Assembly (NCBI RefSeq): GCF_004799145.2
Contig: NW_021637149.1
Location: forward strand, 248,001-312,000
DNA: 64,000 bases
Source: Neltuma alba
Lineage: Eukaryota > Streptophyta > Magnoliopsida > Fabales > Fabaceae
Direction: 5' to 3'
Every line of letters begins with the position of its first letter. Positions within the stretch are counted from its first letter, which is position 1. Shown here piece by piece: positions 1 through 11,848 of the stretch. Position numbers and translations under genes: made by a program. The notes under the pieces were generated by a model. The model worked only from the letters and a program-made list of their open reading frames with translations, had not been told where the DNA came from and did no database searches.

Positions 1-922
1 TTCCTTTTTGGTGCGTGATCTGCTATCACACTCTCTAGTTTCTCCAGAGCATTGTTCTATTGGTTATCGTATTGGATTGCCGATCATGTTTTTCGGATTC
101 CTTTGTTTTTGGTTTGTTTTTAATAATGTTTTCCTAGGAGTTAAACTTTTACTGTAGTCGAGGAGGAAGAGAGGTGTGTATATGTGATGTTCGTTTTTAA
201 TTCCTTTTTTGGATGGCAAGGGAATTGTGAAAGATCGTGTTTAGTTGTTTACTGTGTTCGATGCTTGTGTCATTACTTATTATGGCCTGCAGGATTCTAT
301 CGGCGAGATAGCTATGAGAATCATTTGGGTATGCTATTCTTTTGTGATATTTAGATTGGCATCAAACTAATCTAGTTTCTAGATCTAAAATTACCAATTT
401 GCCAGAATTTCAGAAAGCCAAGCCTGTCTGAAGGGTTTGGTGCTTAGAATGGATGAACGATTCAGTTCTCGTTTCCTTTCCCATTGTGATGCCACCTTAG
501 TTGATGTACCGAGATATCTTGGGCATCCATGCTATCTGGGTGTGGGCATTAGTTTTTAGGTCCGCATTTCTGCATTCAAGTAAAGCGAGAAAGGGAAGGC
601 GACTGGCATTGTTCTGTTTCCTTGCTTCTGTAAGATCATTGATTATTCATTCAGGGATCATTTTGAGATTCTGACATTAGTCTTGTTGTTTATGGCATGT
701 TGGCTCTGTTTGCTCTACTTTGTCTATTGTGTCTATACCTCACTTGGTCACTTGTATTTCGATTTATCAGATATGAAAATGTTCATATTTGTTCACTTTT
801 GGTTTTTGTTCTGTGTGTTATATTTAGGGGCAGTCTCATTTTCACATGTTCTGTTTTTTATTCTATGTGCAGTGGGAAGTGGGATCTTGTCGAGGTGCTT
901 GGATTAGCTCTGGTGCAGGCAG
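1..922 (+). promoter_or_regulatory. 5' flank and probable 5' UTR (with intron) of the C2H2 gene
   Basis: No convincing coding sequence lies before the ATG at 923. A T-rich tract ending in a good acceptor (TATGTGCAG) finishes near 872, and the next 50 bases run into the start codon. The upstream 870 bases therefore look like 5' UTR exon(s) plus a 5' UTR intron. The transcription start is not visible and may lie before the window. Short open frames at 683-933 are in this T-rich intron-like DNA and look fortuitous. Confidence 0.4.
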
Positions 923-3900
923 ATGCCAGTTGAAAAAAACAAGGTTTTTGGTACTCCAGATGTCATGAAAGCAGAGGATGGAAATGACTCCTTAGATACC
1001 ATCATCAGAAAGGCAATTGGCAGAGAACCTTTTCTTTCTTTTCCAAGGGCTAGTGACAGTCCAGTCCAGTGGATGCAATTACTTCATGCGTTAGATCAGC
1101 AAGGTATTAGCTAATAGTACTATCTTACAGGTTCAAAAAGTAATCATTTTTGGAGGTCACAATTTCGAAAGGGTACAAATGAGCTTAATTTGTATGCATT
1201 TAATGTACATTGCATCGAGGAATGTGTCAACCTTGTCTATGTAATGTTTTTGCAAAGAATTGCAACAGTTTATACTCTTGAGGCTATCCCCGTCTTTGCA
1301 CTTGCTTCTTCCAGGCTGGCATAGAGTGATATGTGAAATGCGTTATAATTAGTTCTGGCCCTGTACTGGGGCATTTATTTCTAAATTTACTTATTCTAAT
1401 TTTACTGCTCGCTTATTTGACAGAATTGCCAGGCTGGCCTCTGCTCTCTCCTCTGAAGGTTCAGTTGCTGAAGTGTGAAAAGTGTTCCCGAGAATTCTGT
1501 TCTTCAATTAATTACAGAAGGCATATACGTGTTCACCATCGGTTGAAAAATATTGATAAGGTTTCCTTTATATGTTATGAATACAAAAGCCTATACGTAT
1601 ACCTAGTCCAGTTGTTAGTTTTTGTTAGTTTTGTATATTCTTTCAAGTTAACTGGATGACAGAACAGCATATCTATGATCCTTATTTTTGTGTTGTTTGC
1701 GTATTGTAGGATTCTACAAAAAATAGAGATCTGTTAGGGGCATATTGGGATAAGGTAATTTTTTTTAATCCCTGTGATGTTTCCTCTAAAGGTAAAGAAC
1801 TTGTTTTGATGGGCTTATATGTACATAATTTGTGTAGTTATCTGTAGAAGAGGCAAAACAAGTTGTATCATTCAAGAATGTGACGCTGGAGGTAACATAT
1901 CTGTGCTCTTTAAGTAATACTTTATTTTGTCACAAAAAAAGGAATATTTTATTAGTTATTTAAATATGAGTATGTCAAATATATGGAATGAAAATGAATA
2001 CATATCTGTGTTCAAACAGTACACTACTGCGCATATTTTTTACTCCGTCCTATCTTTATGTTATAGTTTTGTGTGCTGTATTTGTTTACAGTTCTTTTTA
2101 ATTGCTATATTGGATCAAAAACTGTTCTTGTTTGTTTGGAGGCCATGGCTTCCTTCAGTTGTGAAAGTGATTCTAAAACGCCTTGTCCAAACCTTCTTAG
2201 TCATTTTTTTTTAAGAGATCAATACGTTCCCACTAGTAAATGAAGAAGAGCTCCAGATGCAGATATACAGTACTTTAATGGCAAAAAATAAAAGATAGAC
2301 ATGTATTCCATTTTCTTTAGTTTTTGTATCTTGCTTTTCCTTATTGACAATGCTTTCTAGGAAGTTCCGGGGTCTTCTATTTTGAAAGCACTGACGACTC
2401 ATGTTCGGAAACAAGGAATTCCTTCACTTCCACAGAATTATCTGAAGGCTGGTTCTGCCCTTTTGGTATGAAGCATTATATTTTTATATGCAATTTGAGA
2501 AAGGAGTTGAACTTTTAATAGTTTATGCAGAGTGTGGTTTATTAAAGTTTTTATATCATAAATTACACTTTATGCTCTTGTATAATTTGACATGAGAATA
2601 TAAACTTGGTGTATGAGGAGGCTTGCACAGAGCCAGGACTCTCTCACACTATGGTAGCCCCTCTTTTAATTTATAATATGACAGCTCAAATGTAAACTCC
2701 TAAAGATGATAAATGACAATTAAGATTCCTGAACACTTAATGCATATTTACGTGCATATGCAACAGCAACAATAACAAACAACCTTATCCCTCTATGGGG
2801 GGCCGGCAACTCATTTCCAGCACACATATACGTATGTATTTTCTAATTTTAACTTCTTTGTTCATTAATACTTTATGACTGAATTGTTGGCAGGATATTG
2901 TTCAAGCTAGATCTTCCGTACTTTCTATATCTTCTAAGGAGTTGTTCGGCATCCTTGATAGTGCCAGTGAAAAAACATTTTTATGCGGGCCAGCAGTGTC
3001 AATGCAAAGATATATTTTTGATGGAGAACCGGGAAAGATTGGCCTTGAACTGAAAAACCTAGTTGCTTGTACTAGTTTCTTGCTAGAACAGAAATTGGTA
3101 ATTCTGTTAGCTCTCTGTTTGCATATAACTTCTCTATCCCTGCTTCTTCCCTCACTCTCACTTGCCTACAGGGTGCTTTCTGTATTTAGCTTCAAAAGAT
3201 GCACTTTTAATGGAAGGCCTTATAGGGTCGACCAACTTTTCATCCAGATGTGCATATGAGATGTAGATGATTCTTGAATAATTAATAATTAATAGATAGT
3301 AGTTCATAAATGATATTAGACAAGAAATTTTTTTTTTTAAATATAATATTTGCTTTCAGCTGTTGCTAGATATCATCCCCAGGGTTGATGGGGATTTAGT
3401 GAAGCATTTATGATTGAAAAGACATGCATTTTCTCAATCTCACTCCATCATTGTAATTAATTACTCTATGAAGCTTCTGAATTTTTCAAGTTATTATTAT
3501 GATTGAATATGAATTTCCTTTCACTTAGGTAAAGGCATGGCTTGCTGACAAGGAAGCTGAAGCATTAAGATGCCAGAAACTGCTGGTGGAGGAGGAAGAA
3601 GCTGCTCAGAAAAGGTACCTGAAGTGTTTTAAGTTTTTAACTAGTTCTCTCTTTGATTTTCGCCTGTTATGTTGTGTATGTGTGTTTATTACTTGATATT
3701 AGTTCTTAATGTTCAGCCATTCGTGGGGCTTGATGCTCAGTTTAATTTTTAGGTTCTGGAGCAAATATTGTACGGAATTGACCCATTACGCTAGGGCTAT
3801 GAAGAAACTATTAGTAAAAGATTTTTTCTACCAGTGGTTAGTGGTTACACTTACAGGCCCTAGCTTCAGGAGAGAAATAAATCCGTTTGTGAGTCGGTAA

Positions 3901-5485
3901 AAAATAGATGACTAAAAGATAGGGACGTCACCTAGCAGAAGAGAATTACCATGATATTGTTTGCAAATATCACCAGTCCGTCTCTGTAAACTGAACTTCA
4001 CATAGCAGCAGATCAACTTAGATGATGATAAATTTATCCTTTGTTAATAGATTTGTTTGTTTTCCAAATATATTAAGAGATGAATAAAAGAAGTATATTT
4101 TCTTGAAAACCTGTCATTTATGTATTATAGGACACTTTATTTAATAATGTATTAGCTGGTTTGTAGACAAGCTGAGATTTTGGAGAGAAAACGCCAGAAA
4201 AAACTTAGGCAAAAAGAACAAAAGGCTAGGGAAAAGCTTGAGGATGAGGCTGAAATGAAAAAGAGTGGCAGCAGCACAGCAGCTGACAGTTCATTAGCAG
4301 AAGCATTTTCAGATACATCTGACTCTGAAGAACATAGTCCAGATGCATTTGCCGGCCATGGTCCTTCACTACTTGTTCCCTCCCATTGCACAAACATTAA
4401 TGAAGGTGTGGATGGGGGTTCTTTGTTAGTGTATGATTGTGGCACTGATCAGAACATTGAGCAAGAGACATCCCTAGGACATGTTTGTCAACATGTGGTT
4501 GCTCAACCAAAATCACAATGGGTTGTAGCCAATGGTTTTCATGCAAATCATAACTCTCAAATTTTCAAGCCTGGAGTCATTCAGAAGTATGGGAGCCATT
4601 GTAATCAAAAGGCTGCTCCCATGCTTAATGGCAACAAAGTATGGAGCAGAAAGCCTAAGCAAAAAATTATTGGGGTACATTCAAAAGCCGGACTAGAGAA
4701 AGAACCAGATGAGGGTAAAAACCATGAAGTTTTAATAGGGTCTATATCTGTTACTTTGGGAAATTGCAGCCAATCAGAGGATAATCTAGTGGCATCTGGA
4801 GAGGACTGCATGGTAGGAAAGTCAAACCATCGTATTAACACTCAGGAGAAGCCAGTCAAACCTGATTCTGTACAGATTGTTAACAATCGTTTAATAGTTA
4901 AGGCAGTTAAGCTTTGGAGGCCAGTTACTCAGCATGGAAGTAAATATCCATTACCACTTCACCGTGGTCCAGAACCTGATGCAATAGACGGAAAAATGGA
5001 TGATCAAAATTCTTTAAGGCTGTGTGACTTAGGTAATAGCGATAATAGTGTTGAGAATAATTCCTCTCATCTAGAGGACCAAGTGGGTACAGGAAACTTG
5101 CAGTTTTCTAGTCAAGCTGCCAAAGCCTTTCTTGCAGAAAGTAAGCTTTGTTACTTGCACGATTTTCTTTGTTTTTGACCTAATAATTGGTCTGATCTTC
5201 ACATTCTTTGATTTAATTAAATGCGCTTGTCATGCAGGATGGAAAAAAGCTATCTCGTCAAACCATGTGAAATTGGTTCTTTCTCCTGATTCTAAACTTC
5301 CTAGGTGTATGGAGGCACAAGATTGTGAACTAGTTGCATGCCAATCTTCAGATATTGACAAATGCTCCATTTTTGCAAGTGCAGAGCCTCGGCTGCCTGC
5401 AACCTTGTCTAAATCCAGAATCAGAATGAAGCCTGAAAAGGGTGTCAAGATAAAGTACATTCCTAAACAAAGAACAGCTACTTAA
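923..5485 (+). CDS. Single C2H2 zinc-finger, coiled-coil plant protein of unknown function (9 exons, 677 aa)
   Basis: Exons read from splice sites and frame: 923-1103, 1424-1560, 1710-1754, 1838-1891, 2361-2465, 2894-3097, 3529-3614, 4167-5140, 5238-5485. All introns are GT-AG and the phases close to a 677-residue protein. The start MPVEKNKVF is the first ATG after a likely 5' UTR intron acceptor. Exon 2 encodes one classical C2H2 finger (Cys78, Cys81, His94, His98; spacing C-x2-C-x12-H-x3-H). Exons 7-8 encode a highly charged Glu/Lys/Arg segment (EEEEAAQKR, then ERKRQKKLRQKEQKAREKLE) that should form a coiled coil. The rest of the large exon 8 is Ser/Asn-rich and looks disordered. The C-terminus is basic (KSRIRMKPEKGVKIKYIPK). 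A single finger plus coiled coil suggests a nuclear protein binding nucleic acid or protein, but that is inference. I do not recognise a named family, so no symbol is given. Confidence 0.85.
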
Positions 5486-6944
5486 ATAGGCAGGAGGAAG
5501 GAAGAAATTGGATTAGTTTACTATACAGATAAAAATTTGCAGTTTAGTTTCTCGCCATTAATTTCCTCGCAGAGGTTCCAATTTTACTGATGGTCTTCTG
5601 TCAGAAAATTGAAGGTAAGTTTTGCCGGAAAGTCTTTTTACATTCCCTCCTTTCCCTTCAGAAAAAGATGGCAATATAGTGACATAGGAGATTGTTTCAA
5701 GCTCCCTTTCCCTGAGGGTTTACTGTTATGGCATAAGAGATTGAGAAAGCAAGCTCTTTTATCTCGCAGTGTTATTACCTTTTTTTTTTTTTTTGGGTGT
5801 AATAAGTCTGTCCAGTTACTAGGGTTCTTTCTTTTTTTATATAGGCATTACCTTTTCGACATAGTTATCAAATTTAATTTATTCCTTTGTTTTGGTAAAA
5901 TTGTCTAAATTCATGTAATAATTCTATTTTTGAGATAATGGAGAGGTCCCTAGTTTCTATTCTTTTCTTTTTTTTATTTGGCTAGATCTCATTTTTATGA
6001 TTTATCATTTTCCTCATATAATTACAATGTAGATTATTCATACGGCTCCAATTTTTGGGAGGGATAAAGATGATATTTTATGTATAACATTTTATATATG
6101 AGCTCTGACTGTTAACGTGGATTTTATACATATTGTTCCAACTTACCACCGTTTTTGAAGTTTACGTATTAAATTGAAATAATCTATTTCTGCTTGCAAG
6201 GTATTGTTCTTATTTTTTTCAGAGGGGCATATAGTGTTTTTTTTCCGGGAATATATGATAGGACATCCCAGAGAATTAAATTATTGGGCAGAAATGGGGT
6301 ATTATTTAGTTTCTGTATTAATCATCTAAACTGATGCTTATATCTAATCTGTTTCGGTAATGGTTTGTTTGGTCACAAACTAGGCGTGAATGGCTATTCT
6401 TACTCGCAGAATTTCCTATATTATGCTCAATCCAGGTCAGGATTAAGAGCACAAGTGTCTCATCCATAGGAGCATGGGTTTTTCATTCAGCAGTATTTAC
6501 TAGATTATATCTTCAGTCATTTATTACTTGTGGGAAAAAGATGACCAACAGTCAAATGCGTGGATACTCATTTTTCTCGGTGAGATTAGAAAAGAATCAC
6601 TCTGCTGTTTCTTGTACGAATAAAACGAGAAATAGGATATCCGAATTCAGGGCATTACTTCCGACTTTTAAAATATAAGATTTTTTAATTAATAATTTTT
6701 TTGTAAAATACTTAAGCAGGTTATTTGTAATTAACATGGTAAGAGTTTGTAACAATTGTTTCAAAAATAGCCGTATAATGATTGAAATTTAAAATTTAAT
6801 GAACATATATATAAAAAAATGTTAATAAAAAAAGATAAGAGGGGAATGAGAAATGTATTTAGAACCATATTAAAAATCTTAAATGAGCTTTATATTTAGA
6901 ATTAGCTCCACTGTGACAAAATATCTCTTTTTCATGATTTAAAG
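5486..6944. other. 3' UTR of the C2H2 gene, then AT-rich intergenic DNA
   Basis: The first 150-450 bases after the TAA at 5485 are likely 3' UTR. After that there is AT-rich DNA with several T-tracts (for example 5780-5793). I see no gene, tRNA or clear transposon here. A frame at 5609-5908 has no family resemblance and lies in the 3' UTR zone. Confidence 0.4.
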
Positions 6945-7272
6945 TAAGTGTCATTTTACAGATTGGGCGCATGGGAATTTAGGAAGTCGAAACAGCAACC
7001 CCCAATGGCGCATCACGTTCGGCACCCTTTGCTGGAAACTGTGGAATGCTAGGAATCATATGCTATTTAATGATGAAAGGGTCCCCGCTCACCGTCTAGT
7101 TAATGAGGTTCTTGCCTACACGGACTACGCCATGAAAGCCAATGATCTCCGCCTTCAAATGCGATTAGCCTAGGCGTTTAATTGCTTTTGTCGTGTTCCT
7201 TTGTACTCTCCTGTTGTAAATATCTTCTGTTTAATGAATTATTCTTTTACTCAAAAAAATAAGTGTCATTTT
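6945..7272 (+). mobile_element. 5'-truncated L1-type LINE with 13-bp target site duplication
   Basis: The body (6958-7259) is bracketed by a perfect 13-bp direct repeat, TAAGTGTCATTTT, at 6945-6957 and 7260-7272. Read on +, the body encodes a fragment resembling the C-terminal end of plant LINE ORF2 (ITFGTLCWKLWNARNHMLF followed by a leucine-rich stretch, stop near 7171). A short 3' UTR follows, ending in ACTCAAAAAAA. Severe 5' truncation, A-rich 3' end and a target duplication of this length are the hallmarks of target-primed reverse transcription. The remnant has no complete reverse transcriptase or endonuclease and is dead. Its base composition is richer in GC than its surroundings. Confidence 0.85.
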
Positions 7273-8161
7273 TTATAAAGTATTAAATGATTTGTTTCCT
7301 TTTTTTTTTTGGCCAGCGACTTGTTTCTTGTTTTGCCTCTTATTATTACACCAGTTAGTGGTTAAATGTATTTATTAAAAGAGCATTAAAAATATTTAAG
7401 AGAGTGATGAATTGAATTTAAAAAATTTCAATCAATTAACAATTTTTGGATTAATATAATTTTTGGTTTCTCAAATTTGCATTCATTTTAATTTTCGCTA
7501 TTTATGTTCTAAACCGTGAATTTTTTCTTTTGATAGACTGAAATTTATTATTTAAAATTTAAGTTAAAAATAAAATGATGGCAAATTGGAAAATATATTA
7601 CTTCATAATTTTTTTGGCCTAAATAAAATTGTTATGAAACTAGGGAGGTTTTTTTTTTTTTTTGCCAAGATAAAACAAGAGTATATTTTAAGGATTATCC
7701 CACCGAATGCATATCTATATTTGAGTTGAGGCTGATGAGCCTTACGTAGTATAAGACTCTTATATAAGCGTGGATAAAATTTTATATTTAATTAAGAAGA
7801 GTACTAAAAACCAAAATTAGGCCGATCTTGATAAAAATATCGAACAAGGTGATACAAAACGCTGAACACGTAGCAGGCCATGTAAGAAGACAAATGTCAT
7901 GACGAAACCCTCCGACCTCAGGCACGTGTCACATTTAAGTCGCACCACGTAACCCATCCTCTTCACCACGTATCGGAGCTTATAACCTTATCTCCCTTCA
8001 TTTTGTTTTTCTCGCCATCCTTTGCTTTCCTGGACACTCCTCTATCTTCCATCATTTTGATCATCCTTCAAAGCAAGAGCCAAGTTTGTTCAACCTCGCC
8101 TTCCGGTTGAACGTTCATTAGCCCTTCACCGTAGTCTCAATTTTCTTAGTATCATCAAAAA
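7273..8161 (+). promoter_or_regulatory. Intergenic DNA and promoter of the DUF7733-like gene
   Basis: AT-rich to about 7850, then less so. A G-box/ABRE-like core (GGCACGTGTC) lies at 7921-7930. Two ACGT cores follow within 50 bases (CACCACGTAACC and CACCACGTATCG), a clustering typical of bZIP-responsive plant promoters. A C/T-rich leader at about 7985-8160 runs up to the ATG and is probably 5' UTR. Abscisic-acid or stress control is a reasonable inference from the motifs but is not shown. Confidence 0.45.
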
Positions 8162-8896
8162 ATGTCAGGCGGGGTCGGTCCGATTGGGTCCGATATCACC
8201 ATCCCGAAAGAGCAGGAAGTTATCCACAAAGAACAGCAAGACCCAAATCATTCCCTTAAAATCCCTAAAATCAAGTCCACTTTCCTCTCTTTTCCTCATC
8301 TCAATTCCCTAGCAGTCATAGTAATCCTAGCCTCAAGTGGAATGGTAAGCCTTGAGGACTTCTCCTTCCTTATCTTCTCCTTCATATACCTCGTCTTCAT
8401 CTCCAGAGTTGCCTTCCCTTCAAAACCCAACACCATTTACCCCCCAGTCTTTGACCCTAAGAGCAAGCTTCTTCGTCTGTATGTCAACATAGGGGCAGTT
8501 ATAGGACTCTACGGCCCAATAGCCTACATATTGCAGGGCACTTATGAGGGTGATAAGGAGGGCATAAAGGCAGCTTCACCCCATTTGTTTCTTCTGGCAA
8601 GTCAGATCTTCATGGAAGGGATTGCTTTCACAGGGAAATTCTCACCTCCAAGTAGGGCTTTTGTGCCTGTGTTCTATAACTCTAGGAGGATCTTCACCAT
8701 TGTGGATTGGCTCAGGACTGAGATTTACAAGATTGAAGCACAGCAAAGTGGGTCTGGTAAGAGAGTGATGGCAGGCAGGGTTCTTGCTGTGGCTAATATG
8801 GCGTTCTGGTGTTACAATCTGTTTGGGTTTCTCTTGCCTGTTTATCTTCCTAAAGTCTTCAAGATGTACTACTCTGGGAATAAGGAAAAGGAGTGA
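8162..8896 (+). CDS. DUF7733-like multi-pass membrane protein (intronless, 244 aa)
   Basis: A single uninterrupted frame of 244 codons with a start in a clean context (AAAAATGTCA). After a hydrophilic N-terminal 45 residues come hydrophobic stretches at about 50-90 (LNSLAVIVILASSGM and FSFLIFSFIYLVFISRVAF), 105-125 (LYVNIGAVIGLYGPIAYIL), 140-160, and 210-235 (VANMAFWCYNLFGFLLPVY). That gives four or five predicted membrane helices. From memory of the family, the pattern FPHLNSLAVIVILASSGMVS followed by a conserved FPSK and a C-terminal YLPKVF fits the plant DUF7733 family; a profile search was not possible here. The biochemical role is unknown. The gene is intronless between intron-rich neighbours, which is usual for this family as I recall it. 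Length and composition look intact. Confidence 0.8.
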   Translation: MSGGVGPIGSDITIPKEQEVIHKEQQDPNHSLKIPKIKSTFLSFPHLNSLAVIVILASSGMVSLEDFSFLIFSFIYLVFISRVAFPSKPNTIYPPVFDPKSKLLRLYVNIGAVIGLYGPIAYILQGTYEGDKEGIKAASPHLFLLASQIFMEGIAFTGKFSPPSRAFVPVFYNSRRIFTIVDWLRTEIYKIEAQQSGSGKRVMAGRVLAVANMAFWCYNLFGFLLPVYLPKVFKMYYSGNKEKE

Positions 8897-10558
8897 CTGC
8901 TTTGGCCTTTGAGTTCTTGTATTTTTTTTTTTTTTTGAATTCTTGTATAAATAGAGTTTAAAATTTTAAGTTTTTAAATTTACATGAGAGTTAATAAATT
9001 TAAAATTTATTTATAAATAAGTCCGTATTATTTCTGCAACGCATTTGCTGGAGTACGACCATGAAATCTGTGTTTCCCAATTACAAAGTTATGAATATTC
9101 TTTGATCCGCTGATGCCCTTTAATACGGAAGGGTTTACTCGACTTGGTTGGCATAAATGTGCCAGTAAACAGAATGAAGATCTTTTTGAATTCTCTGTTC
9201 TCATATTTGTTATGATGAGTGGATATGTGATAGCTTGATGCATGATATTTCCTTCTGGAAATCAGAATCCACAGCGTGAACTTTGCATCGGCCGTAAAGA
9301 AAAGAAGAGAGAGAGAAAAGAACTCTAGTTGGTTTTTCACTTGTCTGGTCCAATCCAACGGGTGCCTAGATAACTGAATTCCTGTTAAAAGGAGGGACTT
9401 TCTTTTTCTTTTTATGAGAATGAGAATGATGATTCATAAGGGTTATTATGAGCTAGAATTAATGCTTATAGGAAGGGAGGTTCGAAATAATTAATTGAAT
9501 ACGAGCATGCGCACGAGTTTTACAATAAAAATGAAGTTAGCATTAGATTTTACCAAAAAAAAAAAATCAGACTGGACACTAAACCGAGATAGTGGTTTAA
9601 AGATTAGTTGGTTGGATCGAGATCAACTCAAAATCAAACCAGTCATATTAAAATAATATAATTTAATTAAAAATAATAAAATAGAACAACATTAATAATC
9701 ACTAATAATAAAATACAAAGAAATATGGCAATAGTTTAATTATAATAATAGCAAATGACAATAACATTAAGAATTTTGATCTATAAAATTCATCAATAAC
9801 TATAAATAATAATTATTGATATCAAAATTATTATTAAAATTTATTTAAATCTATGTTGACAAAGATATTAAGAGTTGAATGAGAAAAAATGCAGTCAATA
9901 GCAATATAATCATTCAAACTGATTTATTATTGGTTCACACCCGTTTTTGCTGGTTTTCACCAATTCACATGGATTCGACTGGTTTAACTCCTACCCAGTT
10001 CAATAACAAAACCAAATCAGACCACTGGTCGGTTTAGCAGTTTTTCGGTTAACCCAGCTAGTTCCAGCTAGTTTCTAGTTTTTATTTCTCCCAAGTGGTG
10101 GGCGTCTATATAGAGTAATATATATTTTGTATAGGGTAATACTTCTCCTGCCCTTATGTAGGAATTAATTGACGAGTTGATATTGGTGTTATACATAAGA
10201 TTTATTTTATATTTTTATTAATTTTTCTCAAATTAACCTTATTGTTATTTCTTCAATAATAATCAAATATGAGGGAGAGAAATATAGAATTAAGAAAGAT
10301 GTTTAGGATGTTTTAAAAAACATATCATATTAACTAATTGAATTCATATCTTTAATCTACTCAAATTAATTAATTATATCATTAGGTCTTATATTAAATA
10401 CTGTAGGAGTATAATCTTTTTGTGCAACTGCAATTATAAATTTTTACTATAAATATCAGGTGTGGTAATTTTTTACAGCTTAACATTATATTTTTTTGGG
10501 GAAAAGAAAAGAGATTATCTTTACCTTATAATCTTTCGGTCCTTAATATATAACTTAA
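8897..10558. other. AT-rich intergenic DNA with decayed repeat traces
   Basis: No gene seen. The stretch 9570-10085 has CAGACTGG/AAACCG-type words at both ends in roughly opposite orientation (for example AAACCAGTC near 9640 and GACTGGTTTAAC near 9977). It may be a degenerate repeat, but I cannot set its ends. The remaining DNA is AT-rich with short A/T runs. Confidence 0.3.
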
Positions 10559-11471
10559 GGTTATATTTGGTACACAGCAATGAATTTGAGGGCTTGGGAT
10601 TGGTAATAAGACAAGGAATGGGACTGGTAATATAACTGGGAATGATGCTATAGACTTACGTTTGGCACAGGGTAATATTTGAAGGGATTGGCTCCATTAA
10701 TCAGATCCAAGTTATGGAAAGACAATAATGCCCCTTCCAAATATTAAAAGAAAAAAACACACATCTAATCTTCTCCCTTTCGCATCGTCCTCCCTCCCAC
10801 TTTGCACATCAAATCTTATATTAGCGTAAATGATTTGTGGGATTGATTTTGAAAAATAACTGAGGAACACACACAAATTCAATTCCTTGTTATTATTAAA
10901 GGGAGTCCATTTGTTATTAAAAAAACACTAGAATGAATTTTGAGAGCCCAAATCCAACAGTGACGGAATAAAAATAAACAAGGGAGTAGAAATATAAGAA
11001 GAGACTTCCAAATTTGCGTATATTTATCCGGACAAAAGAAACACGTTAATGGAGAAGTAAAGTCTAGAATCAAGCGCCAGAGAAGAATGTGTATATGTTC
11101 GTGACAAATAATGTAGAGTGGGAGTGAAAATTACTGGCGGTGTTGCGTTGAACACACAGTGGCAGAGAGAGCGAGGAGGGAGAAAGTGAGCAGCAAGTTC
11201 AGAGAAGAGAAAATAAACTAGGACAAAATTGAAAAGGTCAAACTTGTCTGAAAATTATTATAAATGAGGATGTTTTTGTCCTAAAAATATTCAATTATAA
11301 GATTGAAAATGCAATACCAGGGGATTGCGAGCTTGTCCAATTCCACCTATGTGGCACTGTACTGTGCAACCCCAGGCCTTACTTAATGCCATGTATCAAA
11401 CGCTATAAATTGTCTCATTCCCTAATCCAGTCCCTGTCCCTCGCTCTCGATGTCATGCACCAAACATGACT
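10559..11471. mobile_element. Tourist/PIF-Harbinger-like non-autonomous DNA transposon
   Basis: The left end GGTTATATTTGGTACA (10559-10574) and the reverse complement of the right end, AGTCATGTTTGGTGCA (ending 11471), match at 12 of 16 positions. Both carry the TTTGGT core common in Tourist elements. The element is flanked by TAA on both sides (10556-10558 and 11472-11474), matching the 3-bp TAA/TTA target duplication of PIF/Harbinger elements. Subterminal words also mirror each other (GGGATTGG near the left, CCCTAATCC near the right). The 913-bp interior has no transposase-like frame, so the element is non-autonomous. Confidence 0.6.
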
Positions 11472-11848
11472 TAATTGTTAAGTTAATTTTGATTTTAAAT
11501 TTTAAATTTATTTTTATATTTATTAATTTTTTCTAAATAGTTTTTATGGATACTCTCTCAATCATAATCAAGTAGAAAATAGAGAGAAGATATTAAGAAA
11601 AATAATTATAATGTTTTAAGAAAAACATGTTATATTTCTTATAATTAACTAATTTATCTAACTTTATTAATTTAATCAAATTAATAAAATAAGTTTTATA
11701 TCAAGGATAAAATAATAAACATAAAAAGACTTCCTTTGTAATTTGTTTCGGGAACAAGACGACGTGGAATAATCGCAATCCAGTACCCTGAAAAATGTTT
11801 ATTCACTTGACTGAATCAGAATGAGCCGAAGAGAAGGGGGTAAACAGG

